Below are positions 45,627-56,373 of a stretch of DNA of 64,000 bases, piece after piece. Each line of letters begins with the position of its first letter. Positions within the stretch are counted from its first letter, which is position 1. Origin of the DNA: Chelatococcus caeni (lineage in GTDB: Bacteria; Pseudomonadota; Alphaproteobacteria; Rhizobiales; Beijerinckiaceae); assembly GCF_014196925.1 (NCBI RefSeq), contig NZ_JACIEN010000006.1, positions 1-64,000 of the forward strand, read 5' to 3'. A program made the position numbers and the translations under genes. The notes beneath the pieces were generated by a model. That model did no database searches. It saw only the letters and a list, made by a program, of their open reading frames with translations, and was not told the DNA's origin.

Positions 45627-45958
45627 GTCGCTTCTCCGCAAAGCAGTGGCCGCGCTGCGCCTGCCGCGCCCGCGCCGCCGAGGGAAAATTGGCTGGAAGG
45701 AGCCGTGGATACGGCTCCTGTGCATCGCACAAATCATGCACTGCGCCGCGACAATAGCCGCCCGGCGGCGAATGTAAATTGCGCAGGCCGCATGGCGGGC
45801 CCGGTGCGACGAATGGCTCGGGATTGGCCGTTTCCCTCCCCCCTTGCGGGGGAGGGTAGGGAGGGGGGTGGTGCAGCCCGGATGATCGCTGTGCTCTTGC
45901 GTCGCGGACCCCCACCCCCACCCCTCCCCACAAGGGGGAGGGGGGCGGCCCCGTCCCT
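45627..45958. other. intergenic region between ahpC and putA
   Basis: About 330 bases holding the ahpC promoter region and, toward putA, an inverted GC-rich repeat. No gene is supported; short open frames here read out of repeat sequence. Confidence 0.6.
45832..45950. repeat. inverted intergenic GC-rich repeat
   Basis: The left part (CCTCCCCCCTTGCGGGGGAG, from 45835) and the right part (CCTCCCCACAAGGGGGAGGG, from 45922) are inverted copies of one C/G-run element. Each could form its own small hairpin, and together a large one. Similar CCTCCCC-TTG-GGGGAGG elements occur between genes in many alphaproteobacteria. It lies just beyond the 3' end of putA and may act as its terminator. Confidence 0.6.
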
Positions 45959-48900
45959 CTATTCCCCCATCGCGATCAGGCTGGCATTGCCGCCGGCCGC
46001 CGCGGTGTTGATCGTGACCGTCTGCTCGGTGGCGAAGCGCAGCAGGTAGTGCGGCCCGCCGGCCTTCGGCCCGGTTCCGGAGAGGCCGTGGCCGCCGAAG
46101 GGCTGGGTGCCGACCACCGCGCCGATCATGTTGCGGTTGACGTAGACGTTGCCCGTCTCGAGCCGTGCGACGATCTGCGCGACCGTGTCCTCGATGCGCG
46201 AGTGGATGCCGAGCGTCAGGCCGTAGCCCGTCGCATCGATGGCGGCGATCACGTCGCCGAGCTTGTTCGCCCTGTAGCGCACGACGTGCAGGATGGGGCC
46301 GAAGACCTCCTCCTTGAGGTCGCGCGCGCTGGCGAGCTCGAAGACGTGCGGGCCGACGTAGGTGCCGGGCGCCGGGCCGGGTATGGCAAGATGCGTGCGG
46401 GCGCTCGCCTTCATCGCCTTGGCATGGGCCTCGAGCTTCTCCTTGGCCTCGGCGTCGATCACGGGCCCCACATGGACGGATGGATCGCGCGGATCGCCCA
46501 CCTTGAGCTCGCGCGCGGCGCCCACCACCATCTCGATCATCCGGTCGGCGACATCCTCCTGCACGCACATGAGCCGGAGCGCCGAGCAGCGCTGGCCGGC
46601 GGAGCGGAAGGCGGACATGACGACGTCGTCGGCCACCTGCTCGGGCAGAGCGGTCGCGTCGACGATCATGGCATTGATGCCGCCCGTCTCGGCGATGAGC
46701 GGCACGATCGGCCCGTCCTTGGCGGCAAGCGTGCGGTTGATGATGCGCGCGACCTCGGTCGAGCCGGTGAAGACGACGCCGGCGACGGCCGGGTGGGCGA
46801 CGAGCCGGGCGCCGATGCGTCCGTCGCCGGGCACGAAGTGGAGGGCGCTCTTCGGCACGCCGGCCTCGTGCAGCAGCTTCACCGCCTCGCAGGCGATGAC
46901 GGGCGTCTGCTCGGCCGGCTTGGCGACGACCGAATTGCCGGCGACGAGCGCCGCCGTCACCTGCCCGAGGAAGATGGCGAGCGGGAAGTTCCAAGGCGAG
47001 ATGGCGACGAAGGGGCCGCGCCCGCGCAGCACGAGGCGGTTCTCTTCGCCCGTCGGGCCCGGCATCACCGTGCCCTCGCCGAAGAGCCGCTCGGCCTGGC
47101 GCGCGTAATAGCGGCAGAAGTCGACCGCCTCGCGCAGGTCCGCCACTGCGTCGTCGAGCGTCTTGCCGGCTTCGACCTGCAGCAGGTTGAGGAACAGCCC
47201 GCGCCGCGCCTCCAGCAGGTCGGAGGCCTTGCGGATGGCTTCGGCGCGCGTCGCGGCGGGCGTTGCCGCCCAGGCACTAAACCCGGCCTTCGCTGCCGCC
47301 ATCGCCGCATCGGCGGCAGCCTCGTCCGCATCCTCCACGACACCGGCGACGGTCCTGCCGTCGATGGGGCTGACGATTTCGCGCCGCGTGCCGGGCCGGG
47401 CTTCGCCATCGACGAGGGCGCGTGCGGGGGCCGACGGCAGCCCCGCCTTCTTCAGATCGTCCATGAGACGGGCGAACTCCTCCGCGTGGCCGAATTCGAC
47501 GCCGGCGGAATTGACGCGGGAGCCATAGAGCGCCGCCGGCAAGGGCAGGCGCGGGTGGGCGGCGGCCTCGGGCGTGCCGATGATCGCGGCCGGCCGCCTG
47601 AGGATCTCGGCGATCGGCACGTTCGGGTCCGCGGCAACGGAGACGAAGGAGGAATTGGCGCCGTTCTCGAGCAGGCGGCGCACCAGATAGGCGAGGAGGT
47701 CGCGGTGCCCGCCGACCGGCGCATAGGTGCGGCAGGCGGTGCCGGGCACGGCCTCGAACAGCTTGCCGTAGAGCGCCTCGCCCATGCCGTGCAGGCGCTG
47801 GAACTCGAAGCCCTCCGTGTTGCCGGCAAGCTCGACGATGCTGGCGACGGTAAGCGCGTTGTGGGTGGCGAACTGCGGGAAGATGCGCGGGCGCAAGGCG
47901 AGCAGCTTCTCGGCGCAGGCCATGTAGTTGAGGTCCGTCATCGCCTTGCGGGTGAAGACGGGATAGCCGGCGAGGCCGCGCTCCTGCGCGCGCTTGACCT
48001 CGGTGTCCCAGTAGGCGCCCTTGACGAGGCGCACCATGAAGCGGCGGTCATGGCGCTCGGCGAGTTCGGCGATCCAGTCGATCACGGCTGCGGCGCGCTT
48101 CTGGTAGGCCTGGATGGCGAGGCCGAAGCCGTCCCAGCCGGCGAGGGAGGGAGCGGCGGCGACGGCGGCGATGACGTCGAGCGACAGCTCCAGCCGGTCC
48201 GCCTCCTCGGCGTCGATGGTGAAGTTGAGGTCGTAGCCCTTGGCCTTCTCGGCGAGCGCGATCACCTGCGGCACGAGCTCGGCCATCACCCGCGCGTGGC
48301 TCACCGCCTCGTAGCGGGGGTGCAGCGCCGAGAGCTTGACGGAGATGCCCGGACGGTTCGGCAGCGGCTCGTTGCCCGCGGCCCGGCCGATGGCGTCGAT
48401 GGCATCGGCATAGGAGCGCCAGTAGCGGTCGGCATCCTCCTGCGTGCGTGCGCCCTCGCCCAGCATGTCGAAGGAGTAGCGGTAGATGCGGCCGGCGCCC
48501 GACTGGGCGCGCTTCAGCGCCTCCTCGATGGTCTGGCCGAGCACGAAGTGGTTGCCGAGCACCCGCATGGCCTGGCGCGTCGCCGTGCGAACCGCCGGCA
48601 GGCCGATGCGCTTGGCGAGCTGGCCGAGGATGCCCTCGGGCGTCTCGCCGGGCTGGATGATGCGTGCCGTGACGCCGAGCGCCCAGGCCGAGGCCGAGAC
48701 GAGGAAGGCGTCGGACTTCGCCTCGTGGCGGGCGAAGTCGCCCTGGCCGAGCTTGTCCTCGATCAGCCGGTCGGCGGTGACGCTGTCGGGCACGCGCAGC
48801 AACGCTTCCGCCAGAACCATCAGCGCGAGGCCCTCGCGCGTCGACAACGAATATTCGCGCAGCAGCTCCTCGACGCCGCCGAGGCCGCCGCTCTTGGAGC

Positions 48901-49075
48901 GGATGGCCTCGATGAGGCTTCCCGCCAGCGTGTCGATGCGACGCTCGCGTTCCGGCGCCAGCGCGGCCCCGGCCATGAGGTCGCGGGCGATCGCCGCATC
49001 CTCGGGCGCGAAGGGGGCCCGGAAGGGCGGCAGGGCGGGGTCTGGCTGGCTGCTGGCGGAAGAGGCGGAACGCAT
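45959..49075 (-). CDS. putA: bifunctional proline dehydrogenase / P5C dehydrogenase PutA
   Basis: A 1038-residue enzyme that oxidises proline to glutamate in two steps at the inner membrane face. The FAD-dependent proline dehydrogenase barrel spans about residues 150-460 (YSFDMLGEGARTQEDADRY and RLVKGAYWDTE). The NAD-dependent aldehyde dehydrogenase spans about 555-1000, with GPFVAISPWNFPLAIFLGQ, catalytic Glu in IAETGGINAMIV and catalytic Cys in SAGQRCSALR. The DNA-binding ribbon-helix-helix of trifunctional PutA (about 1300 residues) is absent. Regulation is therefore likely by the divergent Lrp-type gene. Confidence 0.95.
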   Translation of the reverse strand: MRSASSASSQPDPALPPFRAPFAPEDAAIARDLMAGAALAPERERRIDTLAGSLIEAIRSKSGGLGGVEELLREYSLSTREGLALMVLAEALLRVPDSVTADRLIEDKLGQGDFARHEAKSDAFLVSASAWALGVTARIIQPGETPEGILGQLAKRIGLPAVRTATRQAMRVLGNHFVLGQTIEEALKRAQSGAGRIYRYSFDMLGEGARTQEDADRYWRSYADAIDAIGRAAGNEPLPNRPGISVKLSALHPRYEAVSHARVMAELVPQVIALAEKAKGYDLNFTIDAEEADRLELSLDVIAAVAAAPSLAGWDGFGLAIQAYQKRAAAVIDWIAELAERHDRRFMVRLVKGAYWDTEVKRAQERGLAGYPVFTRKAMTDLNYMACAEKLLALRPRIFPQFATHNALTVASIVELAGNTEGFEFQRLHGMGEALYGKLFEAVPGTACRTYAPVGGHRDLLAYLVRRLLENGANSSFVSVAADPNVPIAEILRRPAAIIGTPEAAAHPRLPLPAALYGSRVNSAGVEFGHAEEFARLMDDLKKAGLPSAPARALVDGEARPGTRREIVSPIDGRTVAGVVEDADEAAADAAMAAAKAGFSAWAATPAATRAEAIRKASDLLEARRGLFLNLLQVEAGKTLDDAVADLREAVDFCRYYARQAERLFGEGTVMPGPTGEENRLVLRGRGPFVAISPWNFPLAIFLGQVTAALVAGNSVVAKPAEQTPVIACEAVKLLHEAGVPKSALHFVPGDGRIGARLVAHPAVAGVVFTGSTEVARIINRTLAAKDGPIVPLIAETGGINAMIVDATALPEQVADDVVMSAFRSAGQRCSALRLMCVQEDVADRMIEMVVGAARELKVGDPRDPSVHVGPVIDAEAKEKLEAHAKAMKASARTHLAIPGPAPGTYVGPHVFELASARDLKEEVFGPILHVVRYRANKLGDVIAAIDATGYGLTLGIHSRIEDTVAQIVARLETGNVYVNRNMIGAVVGTQPFGGHGLSGTGPKAGGPHYLLRFATEQTVTINTAAAGGNASLIAMGE

Positions 49076-49161
49076 CGACGATCAACTCCTTGAGAGATCG
49101 TCAGGATAACGCGGATATCGCCGTGGTTCGATTTGACGAAAGCGGGAATCGGCAGCAGGAA

Positions 49162-49189
49162 TCACTATGAGAAGAGATTTAGATAGTGA
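49162..49189. promoter_or_regulatory. putative Lrp/PutR operator
   Basis: TCACTAT and ATAGTGA form perfect 7-bp inverted arms with a 14-base AT-rich spacer, ending 9 nt before the regulator start. It lies between the divergent putA and Lrp-type genes. The position fits autoregulation and putA control; the consensus for this regulator is not known to me. Confidence 0.45.
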
Positions 49190-49198
49190 GAGTGATAA

Positions 49199-49657
49199 GT
49201 GCTCGACCGGACTGACAAGCGCATCCTCGCCGTCCTGCAGGCGGACGGGCGCATCGCCACCGTGGAGCTCGCCGAGCGAATCGGCCTGTCGCCGACCGCG
49301 ACGAGCGAGCGGCTGAAGCGCCTGACGCGCGAGGGCTACATCACCGGCTACGGCGCGCGGCTCGACCCGCGCAAGCTCGGCCTCGAGCTGATGGTCTTCG
49401 TCGAGGTGTCTCTCGACAAGACGACACCCGACATCTTCGAGCGTTTCGCCGAGGCCGTGCGCCGTGCGCCGGAGGTGCTGGAATGCCACATGGTTGCCGG
49501 CGGCTTCGACTATCTCGTCAAGACGCGCGTCGCCGACATGGCGGCCTACCGCCGCTTCCTCGGCGACGTGCTGCTGTCGCTGCCCGGCGTCACCGAGACG
49601 CGCACCTATGCCGTCATGGAGGAGGTGAAGAGCGACGGCGCGCTGCCGGTGGCATAG
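49199..49657 (+). CDS. putR: Lrp/AsnC family regulator, putative proline-utilisation regulator PutR
   Basis: A 152-residue regulator. The N-terminal AsnC HTH reads LDRTDKRILAVLQADGRIATVELAERIGL, then SPTATSERLKRL. The C-terminal RAM ligand domain has AGGFDYLVKTRVADMAAYRRF. It is divergent from putA with 123 nt between starts, the arrangement of the proline-responsive PutR activators of alphaproteobacteria. The start is GTG. The name is given on context and family. Confidence 0.82.
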   Translation: MLDRTDKRILAVLQADGRIATVELAERIGLSPTATSERLKRLTREGYITGYGARLDPRKLGLELMVFVEVSLDKTTPDIFERFAEAVRRAPEVLECHMVAGGFDYLVKTRVADMAAYRRFLGDVLLSLPGVTETRTYAVMEEVKSDGALPVA

Positions 49658-49869
49658 CCGGCCGGGCGGAGGGCGCCACCCGTCGCGAAACGTTAGGAAA
49701 AGATACGCTTTGTGACCGGCTGGCCGGCCATCGTCCTTGACAGGCGCGGCGGTGCCGTCACGATCAGCAGGAAGGAGCTCTTTCGCCGGTTTCGTTCCGG
49801 TACGAATATTGCTTCGACAACGATGACGCGCCTTACGCGTCCGCACGCTTCCAGTCTGGAGTCCGTCCG

Positions 49870-50931
49870 ATGTCCCTTCCGTCCGTGTTGAGCCCCCTCG
49901 GTCAGTGCCGGCGTACCGCCTTGAGGACCTTCGCCGGCGTCTTCGCCGGTGCCGCCGCGCTCTGGGCGGGCGCCGCGGCGGCGCAGACGCCCCTGCGTTT
50001 CACGCTCGACTGGCGGTTCGAGGGGCCGGCGGCGCCGTTCCTGGTCGCCATCGACAAGGGCTATTTCAAGGACGAGGGGCTGGACGTCACCATCGACACC
50101 GGCAACGGCTCGCGCGAGGCCATCCCGCGTGTCGCCTCGGGCACCTATGACATGGGCTTCGGCGACATCAACTCGCTGGTGCGCTTCCGCGACGAGAACC
50201 CCAATGTCGACGTGAAGGCGGTGATGATGGTCTACGACCGGCCGCCCTTCTCCATCATCGGCCGCAAGAGCCGCGGCATCTCCACCGATCCCAGGAGCCT
50301 CGAGGGCAAGACCTTCGGCGCCCCGGTCGCCGACGGCGCCTTCGCCCAGTGGCCGATCTTCAAGCAGGTCAACGGGCTCGACGATTCCAAGATGAAGTTC
50401 GAGAACGTCGGCTTCCCGGTGCGCGAGCCCATGCTCGCCTCGGGCGAGGTCGACGCCATCTTCGGCTTCGCCATGTCGTCGCTCATCAACCTGAAGTCGC
50501 GCGGCGTCGCCGTGGACGATATCGTCGTCATGCTGATGGGCGACTACGGCGTCGAGCTCTACGGCAACGCCATCATGGTCTCGGCCAAGTTCGCCGAGGA
50601 GAAGCCGGAGGCGGTGAAGGGCTTCCTGCGCGCCTTCGTGCGCGGCCTCAAGGACACCGTCGCCAATCCCTCCGCCGCGGTCGACAGCGTCATCAAGCGC
50701 AACGACGTCGCCAAGAAGGAGGTGGAGCTCGAGCGCCTGCAGATGAACCTGGCCCAGAACGTCATCACGCCCTGGGTCAAGGAGAACGGCTTCGGCGGCA
50801 TCGACGCGACGCGGTTCGAGAAGGCGCTGGAGCAGATCGGCCTCACCTTCACCTTCAAGAACAAGCCGGTTGCCGGCGACATCTTCGTCGACACCTACCT
50901 GCCCCCGCACGCCGAGCGGATGATCGACTGA
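49870..50931 (+). CDS. ABC transporter substrate-binding protein, SsuA/TauA (NMT1) type
   Basis: A 353-residue periplasmic binding protein. The signal peptide is about residues 1-39 (ending GAAAAQT). The NMT1-type core follows: FTLDWRFEGPAAPFLVAIDKGYFKDEGLDV, then GTYDMGFGDINSLVRF. It belongs to a three-gene importer with an ATPase and one permease, then an acyl-CoA ligase. The ligase suggests a carboxylic acid is taken up and activated; that is inference. The 212-base gap upstream shows no clear operator. Confidence 0.88.
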   Translation: MSLPSVLSPLGQCRRTALRTFAGVFAGAAALWAGAAAAQTPLRFTLDWRFEGPAAPFLVAIDKGYFKDEGLDVTIDTGNGSREAIPRVASGTYDMGFGDINSLVRFRDENPNVDVKAVMMVYDRPPFSIIGRKSRGISTDPRSLEGKTFGAPVADGAFAQWPIFKQVNGLDDSKMKFENVGFPVREPMLASGEVDAIFGFAMSSLINLKSRGVAVDDIVVMLMGDYGVELYGNAIMVSAKFAEEKPEAVKGFLRAFVRGLKDTVANPSAAVDSVIKRNDVAKKEVELERLQMNLAQNVITPWVKENGFGGIDATRFEKALEQIGLTFTFKNKPVAGDIFVDTYLPPHAERMID

Positions 50932-51001
50932 CCGTTCCGTCGCGTCGTCCGCCTCGCCCGGCCGCCGTCTCCCGGCGGCCGGCTCCGGGGCCAAGGGAAA
51001 G

Positions 51002-51799
51002 GTGACCCGCTTGAATGCTTTCGTCGCCCTGAAGGACGTCACCCACGCCTATGGCAGCGGTGACGGCTTTCCTGCCGTCGAGCACCTGTCGCTCTCCATC
51101 GCCGAGGGCGAGTTCGCCGCCGTCGTCGGCCCCTCCGGTTGCGGCAAGTCCACGCTGATGAAGCTCGCCACGGGCCTGCAGTTCCCGCGCGCCGGCACCA
51201 TCCTCGTCGGCGGCGCGCCAGTGACGCAGCCGGTGCGGATCGCCGGCATGGCCTTCCAGAACCCGACGCTGCTGCCCTGGCGCACCACGCTCGAGAACCT
51301 GCTCCTGCCGCTCGAGATCGTCGAGCCGCACCGCAGCCGGCTCAAGCGCGAGCGCGGCAGCTATGTCGCCAAGGCCGAGCGCCTGCTCGCCCAGGTCGGG
51401 CTCAAGGGCCAGGGCGGGAAATATCCGTGGGAGCTTTCGGGCGGCATGCAGCAGCGCGCCTCCCTGTGCCGGGCGCTCATCCACGAGCCGCGGCTCCTCC
51501 TCCTCGACGAGCCCTTCGGCGCGCTCGACGCCTTCACGCGCGAGGAGCTGTGGTGCGTCATCCGCGACCTGCACGCCGAGCGCCGGATGACGGTGGTGCT
51601 CGTCACCCACGACCTGCGCGAGGCCACCTTCCTCGCCGACCGCATCTTCTGCATGAGCGCCCGCCCCGGCCGCATCGTCGCCGAGCGCGTGGTCGACTTT
51701 CCCCGTCCGCGCGACCTCGAGGTCACCTACACCAAGGCGTTCATCGACATCGTGCACGAGCTGCGCGGTCACATCGCCGATGCGAGGAAGACAGCATGA
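51002..51799 (+). CDS. ABC transporter ATP-binding protein, SsuB/TauB type
   Basis: A 265-residue ATPase. Walker A GPSGCGKSTLM lies near residue 42, the Q-loop at AFQNPTLLPWRTTLENLLLPLEI, the signature LSGGMQQRASLCRAL, Walker B LLLLDEPFGALD and the H-loop LVTHDLREATFLAD. The LPWRTT block is typical of the nitrate/sulfonate/taurine class. The start is GTG with AAGGGAAAG ahead. It overlaps the permease start by 4 nt. Confidence 0.92.
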   Translation: MTRLNAFVALKDVTHAYGSGDGFPAVEHLSLSIAEGEFAAVVGPSGCGKSTLMKLATGLQFPRAGTILVGGAPVTQPVRIAGMAFQNPTLLPWRTTLENLLLPLEIVEPHRSRLKRERGSYVAKAERLLAQVGLKGQGGKYPWELSGGMQQRASLCRALIHEPRLLLLDEPFGALDAFTREELWCVIRDLHAERRMTVVLVTHDLREATFLADRIFCMSARPGRIVAERVVDFPRPRDLEVTYTKAFIDIVHELRGHIADARKTA

Positions 51800-52644
51800 G
51801 CGCCGAGGCCGACACCGTCTCCGCTGCCGCCGAGGCCGATGCACGTGCCGTGCGTGACGCCGCCGCGCGCGCCCGGGCGTCGCAGGCGCGCCGGCTCATG
51901 CTGGCGCCCTGGCTCTGCACAATCGGCTTCTTCCTGCTGTGGGAGGTGTTCTGCCGCGTCTTCCGCGTCTCCTCCTACGTGCTGCCGGCGCCGAGCGACA
52001 TCCTCGACGCGACCATCGCCTATTGGTGGCCGCTCCTGTTCCATTCCTTCCACACGCTGTGGATGACCACGGCCGGATTCATCCTCGCCATCGTCTTCGG
52101 CCTCGTGCTCGGGCTGGCGCTCGGTGCCTCGCGCTTCGTCCACGCCGGGCTCTATCCGCTCCTCGTCGGCTTCAACGCCATTCCCAAGGTGGCGGTGGTG
52201 CCGATCCTCGTCATCTGGTTCGGCGTCGGCTGGCTGCCGGCGGTGCTCACCGCCTTCATGATCTCCTTCTTCCCCATCGTCGTGAATGTCGCCACCGGCC
52301 TCGCCACCATCGAGCCGGAGGTGGAGGACGTGCTCAGGGCGCTCGGCGCGAGGAAGCTCGACATCATGCTGAAGGTGGGCGTGCCGCGCTCGCTGCCCTA
52401 CTTCTTCGGCTCGCTGAAGGTGGCGATTACGCTCGCCTATGTCGGCTCGGTGATCGCGGAGTACAACGCCTCGCGCAACGGCATCGGCAACCTGATGGCG
52501 CGCGCCAGCGCGGACTTCAACGTACCGCTGCTCTTCGCCGCCCTCATCGCGCTCGCGGTCCTCGGCATCATGATCTACGCCGTGATGGCCTGGCTGGAGC
52601 GGCGCATGACCGGCTGGGCCCAGCGCTCGCAGTTCGCCGCCTGA
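51796..52644 (+). CDS. ABC transporter permease, SsuC/TauC type
   Basis: A 282-residue inner-membrane permease. After a polar N-terminus it has about six hydrophobic segments. The class motif lies at FNAIPKVAVVPILVIWFGVG, and the EAA loop at VEDVLRALGARKLDIMLKVGVPRSLP. It completes the importer with the upstream binding protein and ATPase. Overlap by ATGA indicates coupled translation. Confidence 0.92.
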   Translation: MSAEADTVSAAAEADARAVRDAAARARASQARRLMLAPWLCTIGFFLLWEVFCRVFRVSSYVLPAPSDILDATIAYWWPLLFHSFHTLWMTTAGFILAIVFGLVLGLALGASRFVHAGLYPLLVGFNAIPKVAVVPILVIWFGVGWLPAVLTAFMISFFPIVVNVATGLATIEPEVEDVLRALGARKLDIMLKVGVPRSLPYFFGSLKVAITLAYVGSVIAEYNASRNGIGNLMARASADFNVPLLFAALIALAVLGIMIYAVMAWLERRMTGWAQRSQFAA

Positions 52645-52723
52645 TCGTCCGGCGCCCCCGGCCGGCATGGTGATTTTGCGGCGCTTTGCCTATAAACACG
52701 GCACGTCCCACATGAGGGTGCCG

Positions 52724-54340
52724 ATGCTGCCCGATATTCGCGACTATGATGCGCTCGTTGCCGGCTTCCGCTGGCGTATTCCCGAGCGCTACAACATCGG
52801 CGTCGATTGCTGTGACCGCTGGGCGGCGGCGGATCCCGAGCGGCCGGCCATCCTCGACGTCGCCCGCGACGGCACGGTCGAAGCCCTGACCTATGGCACC
52901 CTGCGGCGCCACTCGAATCGTCTCGCCCATGCGCTCGGCCGCCGCGGCATCGCGGCCGGTGACCGGGTGGCGATCCTCCTGCCGCAGTCGCAGCAGGTGG
53001 CGATCGCCCACATCGCCATCTACAAGCTCGGCGCCATTGCCCTGCCGCTCGCCATGCTCTTCGGCGTCGACGCGCTGAGCTACCGCCTCGCGGATGCGGG
53101 CGCCCGCGCCGTCATCACCAATGCCGCCGGCCTTGCGACGCTCAAGGCCATCGACGTGCCGCTGCCCGACCTCGCCGTGATCGTCAGCACCGACGGACCG
53201 GACGGCGCCGCGATCGGCTTCGACAAGATGCTCGCGGAGGCGGGCGAGGATTTCGCGCCGCGCGACACGGGGCCGGACGACCCGGCCATGATGATCTATA
53301 CCTCGGGCACCACCGGCAATCCCAAGGGCGCCCTGCACGGCCATCGCGTGCTGCTCGGGCACCTGCCGGGCGTGGAGATGCCGCACGAGTTCCTGCCCCG
53401 GCCGGGCGACAGGCTGTGGACGCCGGCCGACTGGGCCTGGGCGGGCGGCCTGCTCAACGTGCTGCTGCCGGGCCTGCACCACGGCGTGCCGGTGGTGGCG
53501 CGCAAGTTCGAGAAGTTCGACCCGGAAGAAGCCTTCGACCTCATGGCGCGCCTTGAGGTGCGCAACACCTTCATCCCGCCGACGGCGCTCCGGATGCTGC
53601 GCAGCGTGCCGCGGCCCGGCGCGCGCTTCGACCTCAGCCTGCGCACCCTCGCCTCGGGCGGGGAGGCGCTGGGGGAGGCGACCTTCGTCTGGGGGCGGGA
53701 GGAGCTCGGGCTCACCATCAACGAGTTCTACGGCCAGACGGAGTGCAACCTGGTGCTTGCCTCCTGCGCCGCGATCGGCGTCTCGCGTGCGGGGGCCATC
53801 GGCAAGCCGGTGCCCGGCCACGCCGTGGCGGTCATCCGGCCGGACGGTACGCGCTGCGAGCCGGGGGAACTCGGGCAGATCGCCGTGCTGCGGCCCGATC
53901 CGGTGATGTTCCTCGAATACTGGCGCCGGCCCGAGGCGACGCGCGACAAGTTCGTCGGCGACTGGATGACGACGGGCGACCAGGGCAGCGTGGACGACGA
54001 CGGCTATGTCCACTTCGTCGGCCGCGACGACGACGTCATCACCTCGGCCGGCTATCGCATCGGCCCGGGCGAGATCGAGGATTGCCTCATCAAGCACGAG
54101 GCTGTCTCCCTCGCGGCCGTGGTCGGCAAGCCGGATCCGGTGCGCACGGAGATCGTCAAGGCCTTCATCGTGCTGCGCGACGGCTACGCACCGTCCGAGG
54201 CGCTCGTCGCCGACATCAAGGCCTTCGTGCGCGAGCGCCTGTCGGCCCACGAATACCCGCGCGAGATCGCCTTTCGCGACGAGCTGCCGCTGACGACGAC
54301 GGGCAAGGTGATCCGCCGGCTGCTGCGGTCCGAGGCCTGA
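52724..54340 (+). CDS. AMP-dependent acyl-CoA synthetase/ligase
   Basis: A 538-residue adenylate-forming ligase. The phosphate-binding motif MIYTSGTTGNPKG lies near residue 190, the GEALGEATFVWGREELGLTINEFYGQTE adenine region near 315-340, and the hinge and C-terminal domain have FVGRDDDVITSAGYRIGPGEIED. The catalytic Lys is in TTTGKVIRRLL at the end. The opening MLPDIRDYDALVAGFRWRIPERYN resembles acetyl/medium-chain acyl-CoA synthetases. The ATG at 52724 is preferred over 52667 because GAGGGTG precedes it. It follows the ABC importer by 79 nt and probably activates the imported acid. The acid is unknown. Confidence 0.88.
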   Translation: MLPDIRDYDALVAGFRWRIPERYNIGVDCCDRWAAADPERPAILDVARDGTVEALTYGTLRRHSNRLAHALGRRGIAAGDRVAILLPQSQQVAIAHIAIYKLGAIALPLAMLFGVDALSYRLADAGARAVITNAAGLATLKAIDVPLPDLAVIVSTDGPDGAAIGFDKMLAEAGEDFAPRDTGPDDPAMMIYTSGTTGNPKGALHGHRVLLGHLPGVEMPHEFLPRPGDRLWTPADWAWAGGLLNVLLPGLHHGVPVVARKFEKFDPEEAFDLMARLEVRNTFIPPTALRMLRSVPRPGARFDLSLRTLASGGEALGEATFVWGREELGLTINEFYGQTECNLVLASCAAIGVSRAGAIGKPVPGHAVAVIRPDGTRCEPGELGQIAVLRPDPVMFLEYWRRPEATRDKFVGDWMTTGDQGSVDDDGYVHFVGRDDDVITSAGYRIGPGEIEDCLIKHEAVSLAAVVGKPDPVRTEIVKAFIVLRDGYAPSEALVADIKAFVRERLSAHEYPREIAFRDELPLTTTGKVIRRLLRSEA

Positions 54341-54356
54341 CGCAAGACGTCTCAAC

Positions 54357-54388
54357 ACAAAAGGCCGCCCCTCGGGGCGGCCTTTCAA
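54357..54388 (-). terminator. Rho-independent terminator of the atp operon (bidirectional)
   Basis: AAGGCCGCCC and GGGCGGCCTT form a perfect 10-bp stem with a CTCG loop. On the minus strand it is followed by TTTTGTGTT, 20 nt after the atpC stop. On the plus strand a shorter T run follows, and it may also end the acyl-CoA ligase transcript. Confidence 0.85.
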
Positions 54389-54407
54389 AAGCGCGTGGAG
54401 AGAGTGC

Positions 54408-54809
54408 TCAGTGCACCAGCGCGTCGCGCAGCTCGGTGAGCTGGGAGAGGCGCTCGGCAGCCGCCTGGCGGGCCTGGTCGGTCTTGGCGTCGGCCACGTC
54501 TTCCTCGGCATCACGGACGTGCTGGGCGAGCGTCTCGGCATCCAGCTCCTCCATCGGCAGCGCCACCTCGGCGAGGATGGTGAGGCCATCCGGGCCGACA
54601 TCGGCGAAGCCGCCGCGCACGAAGAGGCGGCGCACGGCGCCCTTGCCCTCGCTGACGGCGACGACGCCGGGCTTGAGCACGGCCATCACCGGCGCGTGGC
54701 CGGCCATCACCGTCATCTCACCCTCGCTCGAGGGCACGACGACGCTCTCGACCTCGCCGGAGAAGAGAAGCCGCTCGGGCGAGACGAGCTCGAACGTAAA
54801 GGTCGCCAT
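54408..54809 (-). CDS. atpC: F1-ATPase epsilon subunit
   Basis: A 133-residue subunit of the F1 central stalk. The beta-sandwich (FTFELVSPERLLFSGEVESVVVPSSEGEM) and MAGHAPVMAVLKPGVV blocks are typical. The C-terminal helical pair is present but short. It is the last gene of the operon, 77 nt after atpD. Confidence 0.95.
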   Translation of the reverse strand: MATFTFELVSPERLLFSGEVESVVVPSSEGEMTVMAGHAPVMAVLKPGVVAVSEGKGAVRRLFVRGGFADVGPDGLTILAEVALPMEELDAETLAQHVRDAEEDVADAKTDQARQAAAERLSQLTELRDALVH

Positions 54810-54886
54810 GTCGATCTGTCTCCGAAACCGGAACTTGGGGCCGCCAGGCCCGGCCGGGGCAGGATGCCGCGGCCGGGGCTTGAAGC

Positions 54887-56341
<1,455 letters not shown>

Positions 56342-56373
56342 CTAAACCCTCACGGTCCGATCAGAGCGGGGCC

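Noticed and set aside
45072-46994. AhpC apparently fused to a long N-terminal domain
   Set aside because: The extension is antisense-like sequence over putA and an intergenic repeat. AhpC begins at 45626 with a normal peroxiredoxin N-terminus.
46049-49093. A 1014-codon open frame on the plus strand opposite putA
   Set aside because: Antisense shadow frame of a real, fully recognisable PutA; its translation is Arg/Gly/Asp-rich with no motifs.
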